Positions 24,349 to 32,822 of a stretch of DNA of 64,000 nt are shown piece after piece. The notes under the pieces are model-generated. The model saw nothing but the letters and a program-made list of their open reading frames with translations, searched no databases and had not been told where the DNA came from. Positions within the stretch are counted from its first letter, which is position 1. Each line of letters opens with the position of its first letter. This stretch comes from Nocardioides yefusunii (GTDB lineage Bacteria; Actinomycetota; Actinomycetes; Propionibacteriales; Nocardioidaceae), in NCBI RefSeq assembly GCF_004014875.1, contig NZ_CP034929.1, positions 2,914,001-2,978,000 of the forward strand. The letters run 5' to 3'. The position numbers were made by a program, and so were the translations under genes.

Positions 24349-25061
24349 GACTGCTCACCCGGCTCTGCAGGCTCGGGGGCCGTCCAGCCGCGTTCACGGG
24401 CGATCTCGCGTCCCCGGACCGACGCCGGGCCGGCCGAGGGTCCTTCGTCGGCGAGGTCGTCGGGGAACCCGGCGATCACGCGTTCGGCCTCGCGCCACGT
24501 CACCAGCCGGGCCCCACGGGTGGAGCGGACCTCGCGCCCGGACCGCAGGTCCTCGACGAACGCGAGCACCGACTCCGGGGTCTGGTTGTCCATGAACTCC
24601 CAGTTCACGGTCGCGACGGGTGCGTAGTCGCAGGCCGCGTTGCACTCGATCCGTTCCAGCGAGACGGTCGCGACGTCGCCGCCCCGGCGGGTGGCGGTCT
24701 CGTCGTGGCCGATCTTCAGGTGGGATGAGACGGCGTCCCAGATCTCGTCCCCGCCGAGCACCGCGCAGAGGGTGTTGACGCAGATCCCGACGTGGAAGTC
24801 GCCGACCTGACGCCGCTTGTACATCGTGTAGAACGTCGCGACGCCGCTCACCTCGGCGGGCGTCGTGCCGGTGGCCTCGGCGCAGGCCCGGATTCCTTCG
24901 GGAGTGATCCGGCCCTGGGCGGACTGCACGAGGTGCAGCATCGGCAGCAGCCCGGACCGCTTGTGCGGGTAGCGGGCGGAGATCTTGGCCAGCTCGGCCA
25001 CCGTCTCGGCGCTGAGCGGTTCGGTGCTGAGGGGTTCGGTGCTGAGGGGTTCGGTGCTCAT
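24345..25061 (-). CDS. nuoE: NADH-quinone oxidoreductase subunit E
   Basis: This is the [2Fe-2S] N1a subunit, 238 residues. Cluster ligands are CVNTLC and, about 40 residues later, CNAACDYAP. The thioredoxin-like domain follows a helical N-terminus ([16 protein letters not shown]). The first 16 residues are three STEPL copies encoded by 15-bp tandem repeats (25011-25058). The ATG at 25061 overlaps the nuoD stop, which settles the start. A C-terminal extension ([18 protein letters not shown]) of about 50 residues is typical of actinobacteria. Confidence 0.93.
   Translation of the reverse strand: MSTEPLSTEPLSTEPLSAETVAELAKISARYPHKRSGLLPMLHLVQSAQGRITPEGIRACAEATGTTPAEVSGVATFYTMYKRRQVGDFHVGICVNTLCAVLGGDEIWDAVSSHLKIGHDETATRRGGDVATVSLERIECNAACDYAPVATVNWEFMDNQTPESVLAFVEDLRSGREVRSTRGARLVTWREAERVIAGFPDDLADEGPSAGPASVRGREIARERGWTAPEPAEPGEQS
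25011..25058 (-). repeat. 15-bp tandem repeats encoding STEPL at NuoE N-terminus
   Basis: On the plus strand GGGTTCGGTGCTGAG and near copies occur three times in tandem inside the 5' end of nuoE, giving [15 protein letters not shown]. Confidence 0.8.
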
Positions 25062-26398
25062 CGGTCCACGCCTCCCATCACCGGGTCGATGGAGGCGATC
25101 GCGACGATGACGTCGGAGATCGTCCCGCCCTCGCTCATCACCGCGGTGCCCTGCAGGTTCACGAACGAGGGGTCCCGGAAGTGCGCCCGGAACGGCTTCT
25201 TGCCGCCGTCGGAGACGAGGTGGGCGCCGAGTTCGCCGCGGGGTGACTCCACGGGGACGTAGACCTGCCCGGCCGGGACCGGGAAGCCTTCGGTGACCAA
25301 CTTGAAGTGGTGGATCAGGCTCTCCATCGACTCCCCCATGATCTTCCGGACGTGGTCGCGGGAGTTGCCCAGACCGTCGGCGCCGACCGAGAGCTGGCTG
25401 GGCCAGGCGATCTTCTTGTCGGCCACCATCACCGGGGCCCCCACGAGGTCGGCGAGCCGGTCGACGGCCTGGGAGACGAGCCGCAGCGACTGCTGCATCT
25501 CCTCCAGGCGCACCCGGAACCGTCCGTAGGCGTCCGCGGTGTCCCAGGTGATGACGTCGAAGTCGTAGGTCTCGTACCCGCTGTAGGGCTGGGTGCGGCG
25601 CAGGTCCCATGGGTAGCCGGTGGCGCGCAGCGGCGGCCCGGTGATCCCCAGAGCGGTGCAGCCGGCGAGGTCGAGGACCCCGACGCCGTCGAGGCGGCGG
25701 CGGAAGATCGGGTTGGCGTTGCAGAGCGCGGCGTACTCGGGCAGCCGCTTCTGCATTAGCGCGACGAACGTGCGCAGGTCGTCGAGGGCCCCGTGCGGGA
25801 GGTCCTGGGCGACGCCGCCGGGACGCAGGAACGCGTGGTTCATCCGCAGGCCGGTGATCGTCTCGAAGAGGTCGAGGACGAGTTCGCGTTCGCGGAACCC
25901 CATCGTCATGACCGTCAGCGCACCGATCTCCATGCCGCCGGTGGCGATCGCGACGAGGTGCGAGGAGATCCGGTTGAGCTCCATCAGCAGGACCCGCATC
26001 ACCTGCGCCTTCTCGGGAACGTCGTCGGTGATGTCGAGGAGTCGTTCGACGCCGAGGACGTAGGTGGCCTCGTTGAAGAACGGGGAGAGGTAGTCCATCC
26101 GGGTGCAGAACGTGACGCCCTGGGTCCAGGTGCGGAACTCCATCGACTTCTCGATGCCGGTGTGGAGGTAGCCGATCCCGCAGCGGGCCTCGGTGACGGT
26201 CTCGCCCTCGAGCTCGAGGATGAGGCGCAGCACGCCGTGGGTGGAAGGGTGCTGGGGACCCATGTTGACCACGACGCGTTCGCGGGTGGGGACGGCTCCG
26301 CGGCGGTCGTGGAGACGGTCCTGGACGGCGGTGGCGATCTCGTCCCAGTCCTGGCCGGTGACCGTGACGGTGAGCGGTTCGTCGGTGGCGTGTGTCAT
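25058..26398 (-). CDS. nuoD: NADH-quinone oxidoreductase subunit D
   Basis: This is the 49-kDa quinone-site subunit, 446 residues. The family opening [22 protein letters not shown] contains the quinone-site His residues. [26 protein letters not shown] and DPVMGGVDR at the C-terminus are diagnostic. The ATG at 26398 shares a base with the nuoC stop (TGATG). Confidence 0.96.
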   Translation of the reverse strand: MTHATDEPLTVTVTGQDWDEIATAVQDRLHDRRGAVPTRERVVVNMGPQHPSTHGVLRLILELEGETVTEARCGIGYLHTGIEKSMEFRTWTQGVTFCTRMDYLSPFFNEATYVLGVERLLDITDDVPEKAQVMRVLLMELNRISSHLVAIATGGMEIGALTVMTMGFRERELVLDLFETITGLRMNHAFLRPGGVAQDLPHGALDDLRTFVALMQKRLPEYAALCNANPIFRRRLDGVGVLDLAGCTALGITGPPLRATGYPWDLRRTQPYSGYETYDFDVITWDTADAYGRFRVRLEEMQQSLRLVSQAVDRLADLVGAPVMVADKKIAWPSQLSVGADGLGNSRDHVRKIMGESMESLIHHFKLVTEGFPVPAGQVYVPVESPRGELGAHLVSDGGKKPFRAHFRDPSFVNLQGTAVMSEGGTISDVIVAIASIDPVMGGVDR

Positions 26399-27102
26399 CA
26401 GTTGTACGACCTCCGCTGGTCCGGGGGCGGGGTGGTGGCGCCCTTGAAGGTCACGCCGATCCCGCCCAACGGGTAGTCCTTGCGTTGCGGGTGGCCCGGC
26501 CAGTCGTCGGGCATCAGGATCCGGGTCAGCGCGGGGTGGCCGTCGAAGACGACGCCGAACATGTCCCACACCTCGCGTTCGTGCCAGTCCGCCGTCGGGT
26601 AGACGCCGACCAGGCTGGGCACGCGGGCGTCATCCTGGGGTGCGGTGGCCTCGACCCGGACCCGGCGGTTGTGCGTCATGGAGAGCAGGTGGGTGACGAC
26701 GTGGTGCTCGCGGCCTGCGTCGTCGGGGACGTGCACCCCGGAGACGCCTGAGCAGACCTCGAACCGCAACCGGGGGTCGTCGCGCAGGGTGCGGGCGACG
26801 GCGACGAGATGCTCGCGCGGGACGTGCACGGTGAGTTCGCCACGGAAGACGACGACGCGAGTCACTGCGTCGGGCCCGACGACGTCGAAGAGGACGTCGA
26901 CGCACTCGTCGAACCAGCCGCCGTACGGCCGGGGCGCGGACTCGGGCTCGAGGACCGGCTGGACGAGGCCGGCGTACCCGGAGACGTCGCCCGTGCCACG
27001 GCCGCCGAACATGCCGCGTCGGACCCCGACCGCACGCCGGGTCTGTTCCTGACGTTCTGGCGGGGACCCCTGCGGGGAGCCCTGCTGGGGAGGCTGCGTC
27101 AT
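26398..27102 (-). CDS. nuoC: NADH-quinone oxidoreductase subunit C
   Basis: This is the 30-kDa peripheral subunit, 234 residues. The signature [42 protein letters not shown] is complete. The N-terminus is a Gln/Pro/Arg-rich extension of about 35 residues. The ATG at 27102 overlaps the nuoB stop (ATGA). Confidence 0.95.
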   Translation of the reverse strand: MTQPPQQGSPQGSPPERQEQTRRAVGVRRGMFGGRGTGDVSGYAGLVQPVLEPESAPRPYGGWFDECVDVLFDVVGPDAVTRVVVFRGELTVHVPREHLVAVARTLRDDPRLRFEVCSGVSGVHVPDDAGREHHVVTHLLSMTHNRRVRVEATAPQDDARVPSLVGVYPTADWHEREVWDMFGVVFDGHPALTRILMPDDWPGHPQRKDYPLGGIGVTFKGATTPPPDQRRSYN

Positions 27103-27653
27103 CGTCGGCCTCCCTCGTGCCGCGAGAGCGGGACGGCCTTGAGGGCTGCGTCCTCGCGCTCGAGGGTCTCGGCGGCGAGGTTCTTGCCCATCGCGGTGTG
27201 CTGGACCTGCTCGTGGAGCTTGAGGATCGCGTCGATCAGCATCTCGGGGCGCGGCGGGCAGCCGGGCAGGTACATGTCGACGGGGACGACGTGGTCGACG
27301 CCCTGGACGATCGCGTAGTTGTTGAACATGCCGCCCGAGGAGGCGCAGACGCCCATCGCGAGGACCCACTTGGGTTCGGGCATCTGGTCGTAGATCTGGC
27401 GCAGGACCGGTGCCATCTTCTGGCTGACCCGGCCGGCGACGATCATCAGGTCGGCCTGACGGGGGCTGGCACGGAAGACCTCCATGCCGAAGCGTCCGAG
27501 GTCGTACTTGGGGCCACCCGACGTCATCATCTCGATCGCGCAGCAGGCCAGACCGAACGTCGCGGGCCAGAACGACGCCTTGCGCATGTAGCCCGCCAGA
27601 CCCTCGACGGTGGTCAGCAGGACGCCACTGGGGAGCTTGTCCTCGATGCTCAT
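27099..27653 (-). CDS. nuoB: NADH-quinone oxidoreductase subunit B
   Basis: This is the subunit that carries the terminal N2 cluster next to the quinone site, 184 residues. The tandem Cys pair [11 protein letters not shown] and the later GVCASSGG and PGCPPRPE supply the [4Fe-4S] ligands. GGGGGGAGAAGGC lies directly before the ATG at 27653. Unlike other nuo junctions there is a 124-bp space to nuoA, filled by a coupled micro-ORF. Confidence 0.96.
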   Translation of the reverse strand: MSIEDKLPSGVLLTTVEGLAGYMRKASFWPATFGLACCAIEMMTSGGPKYDLGRFGMEVFRASPRQADLMIVAGRVSQKMAPVLRQIYDQMPEPKWVLAMGVCASSGGMFNNYAIVQGVDHVVPVDMYLPGCPPRPEMLIDAILKLHEQVQHTAMGKNLAAETLEREDAALKAVPLSRHEGGRR

Positions 27654-27781
27654 GCCTTCTCCCCCCTCAGGCGTCGTGAGATGTGCGTCAGGCCAAGGCC
27701 GAGGAACGACGACGGCCTCTGTGCGCAGCGCAGCGGAGCGGCCGACGAGGGACGAGAACGCAGGGATGGCGTGCAGATCAC
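27650..27781 (-). CDS. 43-codon micro-ORF bridging nuoA and nuoB
   Basis: A GTG at 27781 overlaps the nuoA stop (GTGA) and a TGA at 27650-27652 overlaps the nuoB ATG (ATGA). The frame encodes a basic, Ser/Arg/Leu-rich peptide that begins [16 protein letters not shown]. No family is recognised. Its exact fit between two coupled genes is the only support; it could equally be an untranslated spacer in which an open frame arose through high GC. Confidence 0.35.
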   Translation of the reverse strand: MICTPSLRSRPSSAAPLRCAQRPSSFLGLGLTHISRRLRGEKA

Positions 27782-28143
27782 GACGCCTCCCAGTCGAGGC
27801 CGCCGCGGCGCCAGACATAGGCATAGGCGACGAAGACGGTGGCGATGAAGAGCAGCATCTCGACGAAGCCGAAGAGTCCCATCGCATCCGAGTGGAGGGC
27901 CCACGGGTAGAGGAAGACGATCTCGATGTCGAAGACGATGAAGAGCATCGCGGTGACGTAGTACTTCACCGGGATGCGACCGCCGTCGACGGGCTGCGGG
28001 GTGGGTTGGACGCCGCACTCGTAGGTGTCGAGCTTGATCGGGTTGTGCCGCTTGGGCCCGACCACCTGCGCGAGCAGGATCGACCCGACGGCGAACAGGG
28101 CTGCGATCGCGCCGAGGACGACGACCGGTGTGTAGAGCTCCAC
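27778..28143 (-). CDS. nuoA: NADH-quinone oxidoreductase subunit A
   Basis: This three-helix membrane subunit of complex I has 121 residues from the GTG at 28143, which is preceded by GGAGGGAGAGG. The family motif [15 protein letters not shown] and the stretch [27 protein letters not shown] are intact. It is the first gene of the operon; upstream lie a Rex-type operator and a second palindrome. Confidence 0.95.
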   Translation of the reverse strand: MELYTPVVVLGAIAALFAVGSILLAQVVGPKRHNPIKLDTYECGVQPTPQPVDGGRIPVKYYVTAMLFIVFDIEIVFLYPWALHSDAMGLFGFVEMLLFIATVFVAYAYVWRRGGLDWEAS

Positions 28144-28208
28144 GTCTGCCTCTCCCTCCCCTGGGACGTGCCCGTCGGGTGGAGGCGTTCGGCCGGACAC
28201 GTCCAGCC

Positions 28209-28226
28209 TTGTGAAAACCTTCACGA
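28209..28226. promoter_or_regulatory. Rex-type operator upstream of nuoA
   Basis: TTGTGAA-AACC-TTCACGA matches the actinobacterial Rex operator TTGTGAA-N4-TTCACAA at 13 of 14 fixed positions. It lies 66 bp before the nuoA start. A rex gene is encoded at 53971-54696 in this window, and nuo is a known Rex target in Streptomyces. Confidence 0.7.
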
Positions 28227-28256
28227 GAGGGCCTGCGTTGTGACCCTAGACCCGCG

Positions 28257-28274
28257 ACGTGACCTGAGTCACGC
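28257..28274. promoter_or_regulatory. Crp/FNR-family type palindrome upstream of nuoA
   Basis: CGTGACCTGAGTCACG (28258-28273) contains GTGA-N6-TCAC with perfect 6-bp arms, the shape of Crp/GlxR sites. Its centre is 48 bp upstream of the centre of the Rex-type operator. A weak -10-like TAGGGT lies between them on the minus strand (28243-28248). Confidence 0.5.
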
Positions 28275-28328
28275 ATCTGGGATGAACTGTTACGCAGGGG
28301 AGTCATTCCTCGGCGACAATGCACGAAA

Positions 28329-28354
28329 GCCCGCCTCCCCAGAGGGAGACGGGC
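28329..28354 (-). terminator. Terminator downstream of menG
   Basis: GCCCGCCTCCC (28329-28339) pairs with GGGAGACGGGC (28344-28354) with one wobble. On the minus strand it is followed by TTTCGT. It separates menG from the nuo promoter region. Confidence 0.75.
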
Positions 28355-28385
28355 CTCGAACAACGTGTCAGGCGGTGCTTCTCAG

Positions 28386-28425
28386 GCAGTCGCGCGGTGC
28401 AGTCTCACGCAGTCGCGCGGTGCAG
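28386..28425 (-). repeat. Local 17-bp duplication at the end of menG
   Basis: GCAGTCGCGCGGTGCAG occurs at 28386-28402 and 28409-28425, 23 bp apart. The second copy lies inside the last menG codons and the first lies just after the stop. Confidence 0.8.
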
Positions 28426-29094
28426 CGCCACGATGCCGCCGGTCAGGTTGCGCCACTCGGCGTCCTTCCAACCAGCCTCGCCCATCAGCTCGGCCAGACC
28501 CTGCTGGTCCGGCCAGGCGCGGATCGACTCCGCGAGGTAGACGTAGGCGTCGGGGCTGGAGGAGACAGCGCGCGCGATCGCGGGCAGCGCCTTCATCAGG
28601 TACTCGAGGTAGGCCACACGGAACGGCTTGAAGGTGGGGTGGGAGAACTCCGCCACCACGATCCGGCCGCCGGGCTTGGTGACGCGACGCATCTCGGCGA
28701 GCCCCTGGAGCGGGTCGACGATGTTGCGCAGACCGTAGGAGATGGAGACGGCGTCGAAGGTGTCGTCCTCGAACGGAAGCTGGGTGCCGTCACCGGCGAC
28801 GAACGCCAGGTCGGGACGCTTCGTCTTGCCGGCCTGCAGCATGCCGACGGAGAAGTCGCAGGCCACGACGCGGGCGCCGGCCTTCGCGAACTCCACCGAC
28901 GAGACGCCGGTTCCGGCAGCGAGGTCGAGGACCAGCTCCCCGTTGGTCGCACCGACGGCAGCAACCGTCTCGCGACGCCACATCGCGTCCTGGCCTCCCG
29001 ACAGCACCGTGTTGGTGATGTCGTAGCGCTTGGCGACGGCGTCGAACATGCGTCGGACGTCGGACGGCTTCTTGTCGAGTTCTGCGCGGGCCAC
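28405..29094 (-). CDS. menG: Demethylmenaquinone methyltransferase
   Basis: This SAM-dependent methyltransferase performs the last step of menaquinone synthesis, 229 residues. The SAM motif I is [13 protein letters not shown] (about 55-67), and the UbiE signatures [18 protein letters not shown] and [26 protein letters not shown] are complete. It stands alone upstream of nuo on the minus strand, opposite the isochorismate synthase gene. A 17-bp repeat duplicates the codons at its very end. Confidence 0.93.
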   Translation of the reverse strand: MARAELDKKPSDVRRMFDAVAKRYDITNTVLSGGQDAMWRRETVAAVGATNGELVLDLAAGTGVSSVEFAKAGARVVACDFSVGMLQAGKTKRPDLAFVAGDGTQLPFEDDTFDAVSISYGLRNIVDPLQGLAEMRRVTKPGGRIVVAEFSHPTFKPFRVAYLEYLMKALPAIARAVSSSPDAYVYLAESIRAWPDQQGLAELMGEAGWKDAEWRNLTGGIVALHRATA

Positions 29095-29159
29095 GGGCCG
29101 AGCCTAGTCAGACGGTCGTCAGGGACGGGAACCCAGCCGCAGGGTCGTAGGCTGGACGG

Positions 29160-30485
29160 GTGAACCAGCCGGCACCCAGCAGCACCTCCGTCGCACTCGC
29201 CGAGGAGGCAGTCGCACCTCCTGTGCGGTTGGTCGCACGCACCCGCAGGCTCGACGTGGCCGATGCCGCCGACCTGCTGGCCCTGCTTCCCGAGGACGCA
29301 CCGGTGGCCTGGATCCGCAACGGCGAGGGCCTCGTCGGATGGGGCGTCGCTGCCCGCGTCACCGCGTCAGGTGCCTCCCGGTTCGCCGACGCCGACACCT
29401 GGTGGAACACCGTCGTGGCGGCCGCACAGGTGAACGACGAGGTCGCCCAGCCCGGCACCGGTCTGGTCGCGTTCGGCACGTTCGGCTTCTCCGACGCCCA
29501 CACCGGCGACTCCTCGCTGGTGGTCCCGCGCGTCGTCGTGGGTCGTCGTGGTGAGCACGCGTGGGTGACCACCGTCGCCGTCGCGGGAGAGGCTCCCGCC
29601 GACCTCACTGACGACGACGCCGACGTCTGGCGCACCGAGGTCTCCGCGACCCGCGCCCCGCACGGCCTCACGTTCTCCGACGGTTCCTTGGACGGCGAGA
29701 CCTGGATGGGTGTCGTCGCCGACGCGGTGCGCCGCATCGACGCCGGGGACCTCGACAAGGTGGTCCTGGCCCGCGACCTGCTGGCCCGCGCGGACGACGA
29801 CGTCGACGTGCGCTGGCCGCTGCGTCGCCTCGCCACCCAGTACCCGACCTGCTGGACGTTCCACGTCGACGGCATGTTCGGTGCGACGCCCGAGATGCTG
29901 CTGCGGCGCGAGCGCGGTCTGGTGACCTCGCGGATCCTGGCCGGCACGATCCGTCGCACCGGTGACGAGGCCCGCGACCTGGCCCTGGCCGGTCAGCTGG
30001 CGCACTCGTCGAAGGACCTGGAGGAGCACGAGTACGCGGTCCGTTCGGTGGCCGACGCCCTCGGCCCGCACTGCTCGTCGATGAACGTGCCGGAGAGCCC
30101 GTTCGTCCTGCACCTGCCCAACGTCATGCACCTGGCCACCGACGTCAACGGCGTGGTCTCCGACGCGGCGGCTGCGTCGTCGTTGAAACTGGCCGAGGCC
30201 CTGCACCCCTCCGCGGCCGTGGGTGGCACCCCCACCCCGACCGCGACCGCGCTGATCGCCGAGATCGAGGGCATGGACCGGGCCCGCTACGCCGCCCCTG
30301 TGGGCTGGATCGACGCTGCTGGGGACGGCGAGTGGGGCATCGCGCTGCGCTCGGGCCACGTCAGCGGCAACCAGGTGCGGCTCTTCGCGGGCTGCGGCAT
30401 CGTCTCGGGCTCGGAGCCCGCCTCCGAGCTCGCGGAGTCCCAGGCGAAGTTCGTGCCGGTGCGCGACTCGCTCGCCACCGACTGA
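29160..30485 (+). CDS. menF: Isochorismate synthase
   Basis: This chorismate-utilising enzyme converts chorismate to isochorismate for menaquinone synthesis, 441 residues from a GTG start. The C-terminal chorismate-binding domain shows DKVVLARDLLARADDDVD, TCWTFHVDGMFGATPEMLLRRE, LHPSAAVGGTPTPTATALIAEIEGMDRARYAAPVGW and RLFAGCGIVSGSEPASELAESQAKF, all typical of MenF/EntC/DhbC. Context with menD, menC and menE favours MenF over a siderophore role. Confidence 0.88.
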   Translation: MNQPAPSSTSVALAEEAVAPPVRLVARTRRLDVADAADLLALLPEDAPVAWIRNGEGLVGWGVAARVTASGASRFADADTWWNTVVAAAQVNDEVAQPGTGLVAFGTFGFSDAHTGDSSLVVPRVVVGRRGEHAWVTTVAVAGEAPADLTDDDADVWRTEVSATRAPHGLTFSDGSLDGETWMGVVADAVRRIDAGDLDKVVLARDLLARADDDVDVRWPLRRLATQYPTCWTFHVDGMFGATPEMLLRRERGLVTSRILAGTIRRTGDEARDLALAGQLAHSSKDLEEHEYAVRSVADALGPHCSSMNVPESPFVLHLPNVMHLATDVNGVVSDAAAASSLKLAEALHPSAAVGGTPTPTATALIAEIEGMDRARYAAPVGWIDAAGDGEWGIALRSGHVSGNQVRLFAGCGIVSGSEPASELAESQAKFVPVRDSLATD

Positions 30486-30496
30486 CCCAGACGCAC

Positions 30497-30556
30497 CGAA
30501 CCCCACCGATTTGAGTCGCTGAAACGGCAGTTTCACGACTCAGATCGGTGGGGTTC
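30497..30556. terminator. Very long hairpin between convergent menF and hydrolase genes
   Basis: CGAACCCCACCGAT...TGAGTCG and CTGAAAC on the left pair with GTTTCA, CGACTCA and ATCGGTGGGGTTCG on the right, about 27 pairs with one mismatch and a 4-nt loop. It should terminate both genes. Length and near perfection are unusual. Confidence 0.75.
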
Positions 30557-30563
30557 GCGGGTT

Positions 30564-31211
30564 TCAGAGGCCGGGTACGTCCTCACCGACGGCGACGCGG
30601 GTCCACTCCAGACCGCGCGGGACGGCCAGGTTGTTCATCAGGTTGTCCAGGACTCCGTGGCCCGGGGCGGTGTAGATCGCGTCGTGGATCGGGACGTTGC
30701 GGGCTGCGGCGACGGCGCGCACGAACTCGACGGCCTCCGATGCCTTGAGCCACGGGGCGGACGCCGGAGCGAGCAGCAGGTCGACCTTCTGGGTCGGGAC
30801 GACGAGCGAGTCACCGGGGTGGAAGACCGCGGTGCCGGCGAGGTCGAACAGGAAACCGGAGTTGTCGATCATCGGCAACTCGGGGTGGATCACCGCGTGC
30901 TGCTCACCGATCGCGGTGGCGGTCACGCCGGAGACCGTGAACGTCTCACCCGGGGCGACGACGGTGACGCGCTCGGACAGGTCCGGGGCGCTGGCGGCGA
31001 TCGCCGCCGCGACACCGGCGACGGTGAAGATCGGGGCGTCGACGCGACGCAGGTGGTCGGCGCTGTAGTGGTCGAAGTGCTCATGGGTGATGAGCACGCC
31101 GGTGGCTCCGTCGACGGCCTCGGCGTCGGTCAGACCGCCCGGGTCGACGACGAGAGTGGCATTGTCGTGCTCGATGCGGACGCAGGCATGCCCGAACTTC
31201 GTGATCCTCAT
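30564..31211 (-). CDS. Metallo-beta-lactamase-fold hydrolase (UlaG-like)
   Basis: This 215-residue protein starts MRITKFGHACVRIEHDNATLVVDPGG and has the metal motif THEHFDHYSADHL (HxHxDH). Further ligand candidates are EQHAVIHPELP and VFHPGDS. The short C-terminus ends near TAPGHGVLDNLMNN. Such UlaG/RomA-like hydrolases act on phosphodiester, lactone or acyl substrates; the substrate here is unknown. It is convergent to menF and divergent from the GH16 gene. Confidence 0.85.
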   Translation of the reverse strand: MRITKFGHACVRIEHDNATLVVDPGGLTDAEAVDGATGVLITHEHFDHYSADHLRRVDAPIFTVAGVAAAIAASAPDLSERVTVVAPGETFTVSGVTATAIGEQHAVIHPELPMIDNSGFLFDLAGTAVFHPGDSLVVPTQKVDLLLAPASAPWLKASEAVEFVRAVAAARNVPIHDAIYTAPGHGVLDNLMNNLAVPRGLEWTRVAVGEDVPGL

Positions 31212-31314
31212 GACCCCGAATGGTAGTGGGAACCTCGGAAAGTCCTGCTGCGTGACCCACATTACGCCGATAGGGTGATGAGAACCCCCGTCCAGAACCA
31301 CCATGAGGAACCCG

Positions 31315-32736
31315 ATGCTCGGACGCCGGATCACCGTCGCAGCCACACTCACCCTTCTCGCCGCCTGCTCCCAGGGGCCGACCGAGAGCCCGGAGTCCGT
31401 CTCCCGAGGCACGCTCGCCCCTGCCTCGTCGGCAACCTCCACCTCCAGCTCGTCCAGCACGGCGCCCACCGCACCGGCGCCTGTCTCCAGCTCGTCCGCC
31501 GCGGGGAGTTCCACCAGCCCGGCGGCCAGCATCTCCACCTCCGCCTCGACGACCTCGACGGCCACCGTCTCCACCTCCCCTGCCGGGAAGGTGACGGCCG
31601 TAGCCGACGACAAGGGACTCACCGCAGCCCAGGTCTCCACCGTGGCCGGCGCCAAGAGCGCCACCAAGATCACCATGCGTCTCCTGCCGCGCATCGCCCA
31701 GCAGGGCAGCAAGAAGGCCTCCCCCGACAACGCCCTCAACGCGATCGAGGTGAGCGTCTCTCCCAAGCGCACCACCCAGGTCCGCCTCCAGGCCAAGTCG
31801 GGCAAGAAGTGGGTCAACGTCGCCGTCGCGAAGACCGCCAAGAACGGCACCTACGTCTTCAAGGCCAAGTCCAAGCGTCGTGGCACGTGGGCCACCTACC
31901 GCGTCGCGGTCGGCAAGAAGGCCTCCGCGCCCGCGTCCACCAAGATCTGGAAGAAGGCCGACTTCACCGACACCTTCTCCAACGGTGTGCGCTCCAAGTT
32001 CTGGAACCACCAGCGTCAGCACTACAACCCCGACGGCCTGCGTCGCTGCTCGAAGGGCAGCCCGAAGGCGGCCACCACGTCCGGTGGCGTGCTCCGGGTG
32101 AGTGTCCTCAAGGACACCTCCAAGAAGGGCACCTGCAAGGCCAAGCGCGCCAACGGAAAGTCGTCCCAGGTCGCCTGGCGCCTCAACGGCAACATCTCCA
32201 CCCAGAACAAGTACTCGTTCAAGTACGGCTACGCCGCCGCGCGCATGAAGTTCCCCCGCTCGATGGGTCAGCACGGCTCGTTCTGGATGCAGCCGCAGGT
32301 CCACGAGTCCGGCACCGTCGACCCCAAGCGCACCGGCGCGGAGATCGACGTCATCGAGTCGTTCGGTGAGCGCTACTCCAAGAAGAACCAGGGCATGACC
32401 TCGTTCACGTACCACTGGAAGCTGCAGAACAACCAGGGCGTGCGGGTCAAGACCGGTGGCTACATCCCCAACATCAAGTCGTTCCTGGCCAACAAGAGCG
32501 ACAACTGGTGGGACAAGTACCACGTCTACTCGGTCGAGTGGACGCCCAATTACTACATCTTCCGTATCGACGGCAAGGAGACCTGGCGCTCCTACACCGG
32601 CATCTCCGGCCAGCCGCAGTACCTGGCCCTGTCGCTGCTCTCGTCCGACTACGAGATCCACCTGCTGAAGGGCGACAAGAACCTGCCCCAGCACATGTAC
32701 GTCGACTGGGTGCGCGTCTGGGAGACCGGACGCTGA
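31315..32736 (+). CDS. Secreted glycoside hydrolase family 16 lipoprotein
   Basis: A 473-residue exported enzyme. The N-terminus MLGRRITVAATLTLLAAC is a lipoprotein signal with the lipobox Cys at 18. A Ser/Thr/Ala/Pro linker (about 20-90) and a small beta-rich domain with KSGKKWVNVAVAKTAKNGTYVFKAKSK (about 135-200) precede the catalytic domain. The GH16 active site EIDVIE is at about 343-348 (nucleophile Glu343, acid/base Glu348), with upstream GSFWMQP and downstream YHVYSVEWTPNYYIFRIDG. Targets are probably beta-1,3- or beta-1,3-1,4-glucans. AGGA lies 6 nt before ATG 31315; an ATG at 31303 is the alternative. Confidence 0.88.
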   Translation: MLGRRITVAATLTLLAACSQGPTESPESVSRGTLAPASSATSTSSSSSTAPTAPAPVSSSSAAGSSTSPAASISTSASTTSTATVSTSPAGKVTAVADDKGLTAAQVSTVAGAKSATKITMRLLPRIAQQGSKKASPDNALNAIEVSVSPKRTTQVRLQAKSGKKWVNVAVAKTAKNGTYVFKAKSKRRGTWATYRVAVGKKASAPASTKIWKKADFTDTFSNGVRSKFWNHQRQHYNPDGLRRCSKGSPKAATTSGGVLRVSVLKDTSKKGTCKAKRANGKSSQVAWRLNGNISTQNKYSFKYGYAAARMKFPRSMGQHGSFWMQPQVHESGTVDPKRTGAEIDVIESFGERYSKKNQGMTSFTYHWKLQNNQGVRVKTGGYIPNIKSFLANKSDNWWDKYHVYSVEWTPNYYIFRIDGKETWRSYTGISGQPQYLALSLLSSDYEIHLLKGDKNLPQHMYVDWVRVWETGR

Positions 32737-32773
32737 TCCACCGCACGCCCCTGCGCAGCACCTGAACCGCCGC

Positions 32774-32822
32774 GGACGGATCAGGGCCTGGCTCACCTCT
32801 GGTGAGCGAGTGCCTTGATCCG
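32774..32822. terminator. Possible imperfect hairpin between convergent GH16 and menD genes
   Basis: CGGATCA and CTCACC pair with GGTGAG and TTGATCCG around a 3-nt loop, with internal mismatches. The hairpin covers the menD stop codon and would lie just downstream of the GH16 gene. Confidence 0.4.
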
